From Linum tenue (Eukaryota; Streptophyta; Magnoliopsida; Malpighiales; Linaceae): a DNA stretch of 64,000 nt. This document shows positions 31,480 through 43,658 of the stretch, one piece after another. The translations under genes and the position numbers were made by a program. The first letter of the stretch is position 1. Every line of letters starts with the position of its first letter. Under the pieces are notes generated by a model that was not told the origin of the DNA, ran no database searches, and saw nothing but the letters and a program-made list of their open reading frames with translations. The stretch is from contig CAMGYJ010000003.1 of the NCBI GenBank assembly GCA_946122785.1, positions 31,141,811 to 31,205,810 on the forward strand. The letters run 5' to 3'.

Positions 31480-33502
31480 AACTCATTCATGCTATTCGAC
31501 TTGGCATCTTTGACGATCAATCCTAGATGGAAAAGGTATGTCATTCACTTTGATCTCCCTCAGACAACTCTAGGAATCTTTCAATATGCTAATGAGGCTC
31601 CTCATTATTCATACCATGAAATTGTATGGAGCTCTGTATCATTGAGATCACGTTGGTCTTCATCTCAAAGTTGTTGACGACAATCAAAGGGTGTAAAATT
31701 TTATACTGTTTTTCATCAATCTTAGAGCTGAGGTAGTACACCCATGGTCTTCTCAGCTTCAGGCTGTCCTTCAGCCATTATTTTGATCTTTGCTTATTTC
31801 ATTGCGTGAGAAGACTCCTTTCCTTCTTTTTGTTCAAGAGTTTGTTTTAAGGCTCTTTCTCTTCTAAGGTTTCGCAAAGTCTGGTTGATTTTGTTGTCAA
31901 GATGCACTAATTCACCTGATTGGCTTAGGTTCATGCACTATTATATGCATACCATGAAACACATCAATCGTGAAAAAGGTGGGAAAATGAAAGAAAAGTA
32001 AAACTAAAGTGATGGACTTAATCCTTTCTTGGTTGTCTAGAAGATCCCCGACAACGGTGCAAAAAACTTAGTTCGCTACAACTAACACTCAAGTTAATGC
32101 CAAGTTAAGCAAAGACAGGAAAGCAATATAGTAGCAGTAAGTTTTACTTATTGAATCCACGAGACTCTAGAATTACTATTACTCAGGTTTAGTCTATGAT
32201 TTAGCAGAATCATATTCTAAAACAATTAACCAAAATTACTGAAACTAACAATGCATAGATTGATTTGAAAAAGTTTTCATATGAGAAGATCACTCATGCA
32301 ATGGTGTCCCTAGCCACTAACTGGATTGATAATTGATGGTTCTTTAACTTATTTCACTCATTCTTTAATCTGTGAAAAGTTTAAAAAAGACTTGAATCTC
32401 AATAAAAGAAATCAACATCGTCTTGATTAGACTGCTTAGAGGGACTTTATTCTCGACTAAGACATGCTATCAAGGCAATACAAACTAGACTCCCTCGATT
32501 GGATTCACAACCAATACAAAGCAGTGAATTGACTCACTTTATGCAATCGATCCTCTATCAACCTACTCATATATTCTCTCTCCTAGGTTATAGCATAAAT
32601 CAATAATTCTTGGTCGTGGAAATTTTGATTCAATGAATATGCATCGATTATATATAAATCATGAGTCTGATAAGACAAAGCATCCACACTATCAACAAAT
32701 CGACATAGTGTAGTTAGGTTCCTCATACCCAAGTGAAAAGAGAACTTACTTCAAGAGAGAAAGAAATACAGAGGATAGGAGGAACTGTGCCATGACTTTA
32801 GATATCATTGTGTAGTCTTCAATACTCTTGTTCAAATTTGTTCCTCAAGCTCCAATGGTAAAGAGATTGCCAATTTCGCTCTAGGAACTCTTGGAAGTCG
32901 CACATACTCTCTAGGTATGTTCTCTATCTTGTTTTCTGACAAACACCAAGCTCTCCACTTCAAAAATTAGCTAACTCATTTTTTACGCGACGGTGTAAAA
33001 ATCACAGCGAGGAATTACAAGAGTGATTTTGAGGTTTCCATCTGTGATTTCCAAAATAGGCCATTTCACTTAGTATCTTTAGGGAATCACGATCGTGACT
33101 ATGGGAAATTCATGACCATGATTTTGGATGGTCTGCTAGTTACTTTCTTCTATGACCCTATCCATTTTTCACGACCTTAATCACTAGTTACAGGGTCGTT
33201 GTTTTCGAAGGAATGATCGTGATTGTCAGCTCAATTGTCACGGTTTTAGATGAAGGAAATAAACAACTGTAGTTTCTCTTATACTGCTATGACTTCTCTC
33301 TTTGGACCTCATTGGTCTCTTTTCTAGCTACCTACAAATGTCTCGAAATTAGATCATAAGTCTTATCCACATACTAGGACCTGAAATATGATAAACAAAT
33401 ACAACCTAGCATACAATCCGCTTAAGAAAGAGTGTTTTCAAACAAAATGACCAAGAAACGATGAAGATTAAGGGGTACAATTGTATAATTAAGAACGTAT
33501 CA
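31480..33502 (-). mobile_element. Degenerate Athila 5' end: gag start, primer site and LTR
   Basis: On the minus strand the LTR runs from 33502 (TGATACG) to about 32069, 1434 bp, matching the Athila LTRs at 1018 and 10792 in size and in landmarks such as the ACCTGAAATATG and CAACCTAGC blocks. A mutated tRNA-Asp primer site reads TTTGCACCGTTGTCGGGGA at 32063-32045. Remnants of the gag N-terminus follow (about 31930 downwards, with INQTLRNLRRERALKQ). Stops and shifts disrupt the frame, so it is old. Confidence 0.7.
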
Positions 33503-33983
33503 ATGACTGTTTGAGCAACTGAACGTTGGAGATGATTTTGAGAAAAGAAGAATGTTGAAAAAATATTTTTAAGGAGGAATGAGAGCTTTTGTGGATATGA
33601 ACTTCTACAACTCCACAAAAGCTTACAGAGCTTTAACTGATAGTTGATGAAGGCAATGGATGAAACGTGATGATGGGGATGACATCATTTTTGAGGAGGG
33701 ACTTCTGCTTGATGATACGACATGTCGACATCATTTAGTTCCTATAAAATAGCAACACCATTCCAACAAAAGTCTCACATTAACCGCCATAGAGCTAGTT
33801 TCTACTCTCTAATCATTAGCACTAGATAAGGAGGTAGGAATTGAACAGTTTGCTTGGAAATTTTGGTGATGAGTGCTCCCATAATTTGAGGGCATTCTTC
33901 AGGCAAGGATGAGAGATTATAGATGGAGTACTTTTCTTTGATATTCTTATGTTTAACATTGCTACATCAAGGAGCATACATTG
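33503..33983. other. Retroelement-derived stretch, unassigned
   Basis: Contains a TATA-like CCTATAAAATAGC near 33740 in a context resembling an LTR or leader. The flank continues past the MITE at 33992-34547. No coding frame. Confidence 0.35.
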
Positions 33984-33991
33984 GGTGCAAA

Positions 33992-34547
33992 TAGGGATGG
34001 CAATTTACCCACCCATGGGTAATTTTGCCCAAACCCAAGTAGACCCATTTATTATGGGTAGGGTTTGGGTGATGTGTGTATGGGTTTGGGATTTGTATAT
34101 GGGTTTGGGTTAGATATGGATATTATCTAAATTGGTATGGGTTGGATATGGATATCCATTTACTTGAGGGTGTTTTAACTACACATGCAAAAATTGGACC
34201 TATTTGTAAAACTTGAAAAGTTTAGGTACCAAAATGTAAGACCAAAAAAATTTAGGTACCAAAACGTAATTTTCCATCGATATTTTGAGGACTTATATGC
34301 AAAAAAAAATTAAATTTAGGTACTAAATATGCATATCTATTAAGTTTAGGTACCAAACTGTAATTTGTATTTGGGTATGGGTACAAACCCAAATCCATTT
34401 GTTATAAACCCAACCCAACCCAAAGTAAATGGGTATGAGTACAAACCCATCAAACTTTACCCATATCTATATATTTGGATTTCATACCCAACCCAATTGG
34501 GTTGGATAGTAAAATACCCATGAGTATGGGCAAAATTGCCATCCCTA
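33992..34547. mobile_element. hAT MITE with GGTGCAAA target duplication
   Basis: The ends TAGGGATGGCAATTT and AAATTGCCATCCCTA are perfect inverted repeats, flanked by the perfect 8-bp duplication GGTGCAAA (33984-33991 and 34548-34555). The interior is built of ATGGGTTTGGG-type sub-terminal repeats and has no ORF. Length 556 bp. Confidence 0.9.
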
Positions 34548-34555
34548 GGTGCAAA

Positions 34556-35464
34556 CACCCTAGGGAAGGAATAGGATTCTTCTCATGTTTTGTCTAGAAA
34601 CATCAAGAGGTCGTCAATTGGGTGCGAACATCCTAAGAAAGAAGGTGTCGCATGGTAAAACATGTTTGATGTGATCATATTTTGCCTAAACATCAGCAGG
34701 ATAAGAGTGGGGATATAACAAAGACCTACTATCAGTTGGCCCATGACCCAAGAAAAATTGAATCAAAGAACTTTCCGCAAACAAGAAGCTCATGCCACAA
34801 CTAGTTTGGCATCACCAAATTTGTTCAATGGCATCAAATGGGCAACTGATTGGACATATTATCTAAGACCTTGAAGAATTTAATCAAAGACCCTAGATAG
34901 AGTCAGTCAAAGGGGCATAAAGCTCATGGTCCAAACTCATATATTCAAGAGACAACAAAAGAGAAATCTTAAATGCCACAACCAATCTCACTATAGTATA
35001 AATACCAACTCTCTCTGTCCTCATAGACACAAAGGAGAAGAATTCATGAACTACTATATCTCTGTAAGCTATCTTTCCCTTCTTTTGTCAACCTAAGCAT
35101 TGGAGGACATTTTGACTCCTTTGCCTCGAGTTCTTTGTTTTTTAAACTACACGCATGCCTAACATCTCAATCCTTCATGCATGAGTCAAACATCCTAATC
35201 CTTAGGGAAAGATTAGCATACAAGCCAGAGATCCCAATCTTTTACGAAAGAGAAAAATGTCCTAAATTTACTCTTTTGAGGCTAGAAGAAGGTGTGGTAC
35301 CCTCAACTTCTTAGATCATATTGACCTTGAGTTGACCAAACCAAAGTAATAATATTCGTATTAAAACATTGATATTGTCTATGCAAAAAAGATCAATTAA
35401 TTCCTTAATTAAGATGTCAAATTTAATAATTAATTAGATGGAATAATACAGTCGAGCTATATTT
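34556..35464. other. Retroelement-derived stretch, LTR-like
   Basis: Continues the sequence left of the MITE. It has a TATA-like TAGTATAAATACC at about 34994 followed by a leader-like region, resembling the LTR end of a gypsy element of Tat type. Boundaries cannot be fixed and no ORF is supported. Confidence 0.35.
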
Positions 35465-35619
35465 GGTACCGTCAGGGGCGGAGCTATGTGGGCCCTCGGG
35501 GGGGGGGGGGGGGCGAGAATTTTGAAATTACTGACAAAAAATTTTACGGTTTAGGAAAATTACGTATAAAGTACAGTTTTATATGAAATACCATCGTGAT
35601 CAATAGTATAGCACAAAAT

Positions 35620-35690
35620 CTGAAGGTAGCTCAGCAGGCAATGTTCCCATTTTATCCCACCAGACCCAAGTTCGATTCCTATTGATGGTG
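35620..35690 (+). other. tRNA-like promoter boxes inside the hAT element
   Basis: TAGCTCAGCAGG (35627-35638) fits the pol III A box and AGTTCGATTCC (35669-35679) fits the B box at ten of eleven positions, 43 bp apart as in tRNA genes. Flanks do not fold as an acceptor stem, so it is a tRNA relic or SINE head, not a functional tRNA. Confidence 0.5.
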
Positions 35691-35800
35691 TTCATTTATA
35701 GGTTTTTTGCATTTGTTTTGTGCTTCTAAACTAGGTTTTTTACATTTGTTTTTTGCATTTATAGTGAGTTCCATCGTCTTTACATATTATGCATTGAAAT

Positions 35801-36655
35801 TAGAGGTGACAATTGGATCGGATTCGTGGATTGAATTGGTGGATTCATGGATCAAGTGGATTGGATCCAATGGATTGGTGGATTGATCCATGAATCCAAA
35901 TGACTAGGAATGGCAATGGGGCAGGTCCGGGGCGGGTTTCTTGGTACCCAGACCCGCCCCGTGGCAGGGCTGGTCCAGGTCGGGTAATTGATCACGGGTC
36001 GCTGGTCGGGGCAGGTCGACCCAATGGGTATGCAATTTATTTGAAAAAACATTAGAAATATTCGTTATTTTTATTATAAAACTAAGAAAATAAACAATAT
36101 TATGACAATTGTAGTTAAATTATTGGAGAAATTGAGGTTTTCACTAATTTACAACTTTATTATAGCTAAAATATTATGCGATAAAAGTAAAATTCAAAGT
36201 AATTTGACTAAGATTTCATGTAATTTAGACAAGAACGGGTCGATGAGACTACCTATGCCCGCCCCGCCCCGCCTACAGGTCAAACAGGTCGGGTAAAACG
36301 GGTCAGGTCGAAATTGCCATTCCTACAAATGACATCAAAGGCTTGGACCAAAATGCAAAATTTGAAAAGTTTTGGTACTAAAATGTCATAATGAAAAATT
36401 TTAGGTACCAAAATGTAATTTTCCAATTATATTTTTCGTATAAAAATATAAATTTTAGGTACCAAAATGTAAAATATAAAAAATATAGGTACCAAATCGT
36501 AATTTGCCATTTGGATCCATGGATTGATCGATGAATCCACCAATCCAATTGGATTTGGATCAAATGGATTGGATTTAAATGGATTGGATTAGGTGGATAA
36601 TTTAGTGGATGGATTGGATTGGATTCATGGATTTGGATCCTAATTGCCACCTCTA
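35801..36655. mobile_element. hAT MITE with ATTGAAAT target duplication, middle of three
   Basis: The ends TAGAGGTGACAATT and AATTGCCACCTCTA, with GGATTGGATT-type sub-terminal repeats, are flanked by the perfect duplication ATTGAAAT (35793-35800 and 36656-36663). It is inserted in the element at 35473-36865 and contains the one at 35905-36325. Confidence 0.9.
35905..36325 (+). mobile_element. hAT MITE (TAGGAATGGCAAT family), inner of three
   Basis: A 421-bp MITE with ends TAGGAATGGCAATGGGGC and AAATTGCCATTCCTA and the perfect duplication CAAATGAC (35897-35904 and 36326-36333). Same family as 17551-18390 and 56137-56587. No ORF. Confidence 0.9.
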
Positions 36656-36873
36656 ATTGAAATGCATGGTTTTTTTTTAGGTTACTCATTTATTAAACAT
36701 AACACAGCATAAACTTTTTATTAGAATGATTTAATTATCTCTAATAATATATTATGCCTTTATAATAACAAAAAATATTAATTTTTTCATATTAACTTTT
36801 TCACATTTGCTATTATGACACAACAATTCCGACCTCCCGAAACTTAAATCGTGGCTCCGTCCCTGGGTACCGT

Positions 36874-37266
36874 GTTGGAGCAAAAATGGACTATTTCTTT
36901 GGGATTTTTTGTGGGCTTTTTAGAGCTAAATTTCGGGTTTATCATCAAAGAATTGTGGATGATCTAAGCATGTTTTTGCACCCTCCACTCAAACAAAGCT
37001 ACCCTAGACTGAAATGTGTGCTCATCAAAAAATGTTTTTCAAGTTTGGTCTAATCTGTGCTTAATAAGAATTCGAGGGGTGAAAATGGAACTTCGGAGAG
37101 CAAGAGTGCAGCCCAAATATGTGCTTGAAATTTTGGGGTGGCTTTCTGCAATATCCACTGTGTATAGTATACTACCCTAAAAGCGAGACGGGAGCAATCG
37201 CAGCCTCACAAACGTCGATTCACAGACTTGCCCTTTGTCCCCCCAAGTTGAAGGCGAAGAAGTGAA
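36874..37266 (+). promoter_or_regulatory. Upstream region and leader of the pyrophosphatase gene
   Basis: Only about 390 bp separate the triple hAT nest from the PPA6 start codon, so this must hold the proximal promoter and 5' UTR. A TATA-like TGTATAGTATAC occurs at about 37162, roughly 100 bp before the ATG. The assignment rests mainly on position. Confidence 0.4.
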
Positions 37267-39495
37267 ATGGCGGCTGCTACAACAACCACGACGGCTGCTA
37301 GAGTAACGGCGTTCGCCGGAGGAGTGTTGCGGTATCCCCGGTCTATACCCTCCCCGGCTTCCTATTTCCTGAAGCCGTTCTCCGCTAGCTCCGGCGCTCT
37401 GCGTCTCAGCAGCCGGGCACTGTCTTCGCCGTCAGCCAAGGGGCGGCGATTCTATACTTGCAGAGCTATCTACAATCCCGAGGTCCAAATCAAAGGCGAA
37501 GGCCAGCCGGAGACTCTCGATTACCGTGTATTCTTCGTGGATCACTCCGGCAAAAAGGTCCGAATCACTTTTCAAACTCAATTCGATTCGTGGGCTTTTG
37601 CTAATTGTTGTAGCTATTGCGTTTGCGTAGACAAAATGTGATGGAGAAGGTTTTGACTTTTGAGCAGGTTTCGCCGTGGCACGACGTGCCGCTTCAATTG
37701 GGCGATGGAGTTTACAACTTCATTGTGGAGATTCCCAAAGAAAGCAGTGCCAAAATGGAGGTGGCGACCGACGAGCCATTCACTCCGATCAAGCAAGATA
37801 CGAAGAAAGGGAAGCTTCGTTACTATCCGTAAGTCCAGTTGCTGTCAGGCTTTGGACACATTAGCTTTTTCCTAATCAGCTTAGTCTGCAGAATATGATT
37901 GATACTTTGTGCAATTTGGTGAAGAGTTTTCCTGTCCTTTGTTTAGATACAACATAAATTGGAATTATGGGCTGCTTCCTCAAACTTGGGAGGACCCTTC
38001 ATTTGCAAACAATGAAGTTGATGGTGCTTTTGGGGATAACGATCCAGGTGTGGTAACCCTAACACCCGCCGTTTGAATACGTTATTGCGTCTTTCAGATC
38101 AAATGGCAGCATGAAGCAAACAGTCTAAACAACTGCAATGGTTGTGTTTGTGTGTGTGTGGTTGTCAGTTGATGTGGTTGAGATAGGAGAGAGGCGAGGA
38201 GAGATTGGTGAAATTCTTAAGATCAAGCCACTGGGTGCTTTGGCCATGATTGATGAAGGCGAGCTTGATTGGAAAATAGTTGCTATTTCCTTAGACGACC
38301 CAAAAGCTGCACTAGTGAATGATGTTGACGACGTCGAGAAACATTTTCCGGTACGTATTACTGGTTACCTGATCAATGCCCTTAATGTCTTGGTTAATAC
38401 TGATGGTAGGAAGTTCAAGATTGACGATCTTTATGTCTGGGTTAATACTGAATCCCGCCTCTCTTTTCTAATAACCCCATGTGGGAATAACTGCTAAAAG
38501 ACCAGCAACAAACTAATTGCCAAGCATTTTTTATCCAGTTCTGTGCTTTAATCACTGAAGGCCGTTTCTTTCTGTTTCTACTTTCTAAGCAATCAATTGT
38601 AATTGGTGTTAACAACCAGATCAAAAGCAATATTACATCATCGTGCGCAATGTTCTAGGACTACCTGCTAGGATTAGTACAGAGAGAAAATGGAACACTG
38701 TACACAAGTTAACAACATTTTTGCTGGTTTTTCCTCTTTGTTATGTTTGATAGGAGAGTCACTTTGAACTGATGAGCTCTCTCATTAAGAATGTCTAATA
38801 AGTTATGGCTTGCTTGAGCGTTACCTCGTCGAATGAACAACTTCACAATATAACCTTGCAAGATGAACTATAGATTACTAGAGCCTGAAATCAGAATAGT
38901 GTAAAGCTTACTTTCTTACTCTTTTTTCCTTTTGTCCTCGTAAGTTAGTGATTTGAATTTTGAACTCCATAGTCTTGCCTCTCAAAGCCTTTCAACATCT
39001 TCTTGCCATGCAATTCTAGTAGTTAGACTCCTAAACAGTAGATTCCTTTATTGATGGTAAACTGCTCGACCTAATGGACCTTATCCTATCAGTTGAAGAT
39101 GGTTAAACTGCAGAAAATTTCCTCCTGAATTTAGTTTATGATGTCGAATTAAGCTTTTTTAAAAACTCTCCATTTGCGACAGGGGACTCTAACTGCAATC
39201 AGGGACTGGTTCAGGGATTATAAAATTCCTGATGGCAAACCTGCAAATAAGTTTGGTCTTGGAAACAAGGCAGCAAATAAGGTCAGGAGTTCAATTACTA
39301 CTCGTCCTGGAAAAGTTACAGTTTTTGGTTAAAACCGTATATTTTTCCTATAACCAATTGAAATCAACGCTTGTTTCTGGATTATGATGTTTGACTTACC
39401 AGGACTATGCACTCAAAGTGATCAAAGAGACCAATGAATCTTGGGTGAAGCTTGTTAAGAGATCCATTCCGGCAAATGATCTTTCCCTCGTGTAG
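37267..39495 (+). CDS. PPA6: Soluble inorganic pyrophosphatase, chloroplastic
   Basis: Hydrolyses pyrophosphate to two phosphates, pulling plastid biosynthesis such as ADP-glucose formation forward. Six exons join in frame: 37267-37557, 37668-37828, 37947-38047, 38169-38350, 39183-39281 and 39403-39495, 927 nt or 308 residues. The first 65 or so residues are Ala/Ser/Thr/Arg-rich with few acids, a typical plastid transit peptide. The mature part is a family I enzyme: VSPWHDVPLQ, KGKLRYYPYNINWNYGLLPQ, and the metal-binding signature GDNDPVDVVEIG, followed by PLGALAMIDEGELDWKI. All introns are GT-AG; the fourth (832 bp) is the longest. Length and order fit the plastid isoform (Arabidopsis PPa6, about 300 residues) and not the shorter cytosolic ones. 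No defect is seen. Confidence 0.93.
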
Positions 39496-40033
39496 TCTGA
39501 AGCGCAGATGAAAGAATAAACATTTCAGTTGGCTCTGTCGTCACCAAATTGCACATCTTCCATTGTTTTGCATCTGCATATTAGTTGTCTTTTTCCTTTG
39601 GCGTTGGCCCCTAAGTATTGACTTGCGGCTCGTAAGTAATAATGATATATCTCATGTATATCACCATTTCTTTATCATTGAAGAGCTGCTTCTGCTTCTG
39701 TTTCGTAGAAAGAACTACTAATATACGTATTGTCATGCTTGGTTGTTTCCTACTATTAGAATTGTAGTAGAAACAGGCACTCGGCTGCCAGGTCGACTCA
39801 TTTCAGCTTAATAACCGCGAGAATCGGACTGCTCGGTCGGCAAGCGGTCAGAATGATTAACTGTCTGAACTACCCCAAAGGATGAATAGTTGAATACCCA
39901 CTCTTGAGGTTTAACTAACTCATTGACACTATGCCACGAAAATCACAATATCTTAAGTTTCCTTGATATGTTGTCGGGATACCATCTGCTACGCTTTTTT
40001 TTTACTATGATGGGCAATTACTTGTGAATTGCT
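39496..40033. other. PPA6 3' flank
   Basis: The first 200-300 bases are probably the PPA6 3' UTR. The rest leads into a retroelement fragment without a readable boundary. Confidence 0.45.
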
Positions 40034-40870
40034 ATGTTACTCAGCTTGAAGAACGTAAGGGTAAAATATCAGCAAATGGAGGACATCGTATTTAAAGGCC
40101 AACTCGGCAGAAACGTGGAAACGTATGTTGACGTCGTCCTGGTCAAAAGCAAGAAAACATATGACCATCTTATGGACCTCAGAGAAACATTTGACAACAT
40201 ACGAGTGAAAAGCCTAAGATTAAACCCACTGAAGTGCATGTTTTGAGATGAAGCAGTTCCTTGAAATTATGATCACAATAAAAGGAATCGAAGCCAACCC
40301 TAAGCACATCGAGGTCATTGACAGCTTAAAACCACCTCAAACAATCAATGAGATACATGAGTTCAATGGGAGGATTGCTGCCTTCAACAGGTTCAACCCC
40401 AAGTCAGAAAACAAGTTGTTCGTTGAGCTGAGTGAATGTGATGTTGAATACTCCTCGTGGGCAGCAATTAAGGCACAAACACTATCCGATTTCATTGTCA
40501 AATATTTTTGTTGTGGACTAAGATGCGCAACCGACTGACCAGTGTTAGAATTTTATTTGTCGGCGTAGCTGCCGGGAAAGAAGAAGTTGGGGCGGAAATT
40601 GTCATAGAAACGCAAAGGGCGTCATCCACAATATCTCGACGAGTTTCAAGAGCTAAAGACAAATAACGTCGTAGAATACAAAGCCCTCTTGAGCTGGTTA
40701 CACGTCATAATCAAGACGAGAGCTCGCAAAGTCAACATATTCTTAACTCATTGCAGATTACCGATCAAGTGAATCGGAATTGTAAAGCCAAGGAAAAATC
40801 ACTCGCCAAACTAGTGCAAAGCGTCCGAAGTATTTTAGCACAACTAGTAGAATGAAGGCTGGAGCATGTA
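40034..40870 (+). pseudogene. Tat-like gypsy RT-RNase H remnant
   Basis: Broken frames read as the C-terminal part of a gypsy reverse transcriptase and the start of RNase H: VFKGQLGRNVETYVDVVLVK (the YVDD box decayed to YVDV), RETFDNIRVKSLRLNPLKC, then a stop and shift, IEANPKHIEVIDSLKPPQTI, GRIAAFNRF and AAIKAQTLSDFIV. The NPxKC, GIEANP and IKAQxLxDF strings are characteristic of Tat/Ogre-type elements. The loss of the second catalytic Asp and several stops show it is dead. Confidence 0.7.
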
Positions 40871-41334
40871 AGGAAATAGGAAAACCATCAAAATTAATGC
40901 ACAATGGCATACTCCGACATACAAACTTGTATTTTCAAATTTAACTACAACCAACGCAACATGTCAACTTTCCACGGTCACATTCCTCTCCAAAAAGTCT
41001 GATCATGAATCACAAAAGGGAGGATTGACAATGAGCATTGCAATACATCAGTTTCCAACGGTTACATTCTACTTTTAAAGCTCAATCTTGTCTCCTAGAA
41101 GGCGTGACATCGGGAATGATTCCACAATGAGCTAGCCTCACATAGATGTGTTTCATTATGAAAAGCTTGACCCGATCTCTCATGAGACATGGTATCCCAA
41201 AAATGAGCTTGCAAAGTATACTCCTCCCACGGTCACATTCCTCTCTAAAAAGCCAGATCACGTCTCTTAGAAGGCGTGATATCGACAGTGAATGCTATAA
41301 CGCGACACTCTCCCACTAGCCATATTAATGATTA
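40871..41334. other. Unassigned repeat-like stretch
   Basis: A block around ACGGTYACATTCYWC occurs three times (about 40976, 41058 and 41231), each followed by AAGGCGTGAYATCG-like sequence in at least two. It is probably part of a degraded retroelement. No ORF. Confidence 0.35.
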
Positions 41335-42308
41335 ATGTGGAAAGTCCTTAACAAGTCTTGAATCTCGATTAAAGCAGACAAGGCCCTCTTGAATAGATAG
41401 CTAAAATGGAGATTGTCATCAACTAAGACAAAATACCAAGGCAATTCAGAACAAGACTCCTATTGAGTAAGATTCTCACCTAATACAAAGCAATCTATTG
41501 ACTGACTCTTGCGGAATCAATCCCTTACTTCCAATCTATGTTTCTTTATTGACCTAATTAGGCATTCCCTATCCTCGATCAAATCATAATCAATAACTTG
41601 ATTAAAGTAGAATTGAACTAAAAAGATGCATAGATTGAATAGGGACTCAATTTTAACAAGAGTACTCATACAATCATCAAATCAAACATAACATAGCTAG
41701 GGTTCCTCAAACCTTAGTGAAGATAATTTACTCCATAGAGAGAGAAGAAAATACAAATGAAAAGATGAATAACTTCATTATGGTGATGAGATTCTTCTTC
41801 CAATCGGTAATCTCCACTCCTAAACTTGATTCATGGGCTCCAATGACGAAAAAATCTTCCAAAATTGCTCCAAAAATATTCCCAAGTCTCTTTCTCTGTC
41901 CACGGTTCGTCCGTTAGGTGTTTGGGGTGCAAAAACCCAGCTCTCCCTTTTATAATTAAAAAAACACATTTATACTAGCAGCAAAGTCAATGTCACGATC
42001 GTGACATTGAGCGTCCAAACCGTGATATTTAGAAGTAGTTCTACCTCCCCTACCTCAATTTCACGGCCTGGATAGGAATGTCGCCCCCTGTCTCTTGAGA
42101 TTGGGGCAGACTTCCCATTTCGTTTCGTTTTGACTTTCAAATTTCTCGAAAATTGCTCCTACGGCTCCTCCATGTGCTAAGACCTGAAATATGCAAAACA
42201 TAACACAACCTAACGTAAAATGGGTCAATGATAGTTTGTTTCCACGAAAAATTATCAAAAAACCATAAAAAATGAGGAGCAAAACATGTATAAAATAAGC
42301 ACTTATCA
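41335..42308 (-). mobile_element. Truncated Athila LTR
   Basis: Minus-strand sequence from 42308 (TGATAAGTGC) corresponds to the start and middle of the Athila LTRs at 1018 and 10792, with the blocks ACCTGAAATATG, CAACCTAACG, the AACACCTAACGGACGAACCG-like stretch and the CTCCATAGAGAGAG block. The LTR 3' part and the internal region are missing. Confidence 0.65.
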
Positions 42309-43298
42309 ACATACTAACCAATATCAATACAATATTAAGCACCACCAATATAGATTCAACCAATACCAGTACACATCTACCAATACCACTACGAAAAAAT
42401 AAGTATCATTACATAGAGAAAAAAAACTACTACTATGAAAATCTATACAGTATCAGAATCAAATCAATACCAGATATAAAAAACAACCTATACCAAAATA
42501 AAACCACTACTAGAAAAAAAATATCAATACCAGAATAAAAAATAAAACCAATACCATATTACATGACCCAATACTAGAACAAAAAACTATCAAACAGAAT
42601 GGATGGAACCAACGATGGATAAAGCATAAAAGAATGCTTCTTTGGTGGTTGAGTAGGATAAGAAGGGTGGATATTCATCGTGAGGAGAAGTATTAACAGA
42701 CCATTGTGGGGCTTCAAGGATGTCTACGCACAGAAAGTGCCCAACATTGTCATTAGTACACGAATCACACAAATGGTTGCTGGCGATACTCAGGCGACGA
42801 ATGTTGGGAAGAACTAGAGAGTGGAAGAGATGGAGAAGATATGTTGAGAATTGGGGAGAGAGATAAGGAAAGTCATAATTTAAGGGTAATAATCACATGT
42901 TGGTATCTTTTTCATTTTCAGATCTACGTCATACCAATCTTGCTCGTTAGTTTAATAAAGAGAGTAACAAATAAAACAGATGGTGTCGAGTTAGATTGTC
43001 ACTGATTTTTTTTTTTTTTTCAATAGGTTTTCACATACGGGTGGTAATACGGTTGCGATTTTGGAGTTAAACCGCTAACCGCATCAAAATCACGCGATTT
43101 ACGATTAACCGCAAACCGAATAAGCATGTTCTTTTGTTTTCTATTTTGCGGTTTGCTGTTTAACCACAACTGCAAGCAAATAAAAAATAACCGCATAAGT
43201 TATCGAATATAGGCAGCCACTTATCCAACGCCCTAGGTCCAAGCCCACTACAATCAATCACAACCCTTCCCCATCACATTTGTTGGCTTGGCCTCAAC
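42309..43298. other. Low-complexity and hAT-like debris
   Basis: From 42305 to 42560 there is degenerate AATACCA-type repetition. 43030-43210 carries GGTGGTAATACGGTTGCG and AACCGCAAACCG-like repeats as in sub-terminal regions of hAT MITEs, but no target duplication was found. No gene. Confidence 0.4.
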
Positions 43299-43658
43299 TT
43301 TTTTTTGAATAACATTTTCATTCATATCATCCCAAAATGGGAGGAGGCTTACAACATATGAGATACAATATCAAGGATTGTTTGTGATCCAATCGGCTGG
43401 TATTGAATTACACCGTGCATTTTTTTGCGACCCAATCAGCCTTTTGTTGTATTGACGGTTGATGAAAGAAACATGGATCCAGTCCGATTGCGCCAACAAG
43501 GATGAAATGGTAGAGAGCAAAGCAAAACACCGTCATGGCCACAATGTCGGTTCATTGCTCAATGCTTCTACTAAAGGCTTGCCATCAGAGAGGATCTCAG
43601 TTGGAGTGTGAACAACAGTCGCCATTGAACATGCTTCCAAGAGAGCACGGGCCTCAGC

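Larger units (their letters stand above)
35473..36865. mobile_element. hAT element with GGTACCGT target duplication, outer of three
   Basis: The ends CAGGGGCGGAGCTATG and the inverse of CAGGGACGGAGCCACG are flanked by the perfect duplication GGTACCGT (35465-35472 and 36866-36873). About 530 bp are its own; the rest is two further hAT elements nested in it. No transposase. A 16-base G run lies at 35498-35513 near the left end. Confidence 0.9.

Noticed and set aside
35498..35513. Homopolymer G run (and the C run at 28451-28465) as functional G-quadruplex sites
   Set aside because: Single uninterrupted runs inside transposons. Their length is prone to sequencing error and there is no further support.
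35620..35690. Functional tRNA gene
   Set aside because: A and B boxes are present but no seven-base acceptor stem or plausible anticodon arm can be formed.
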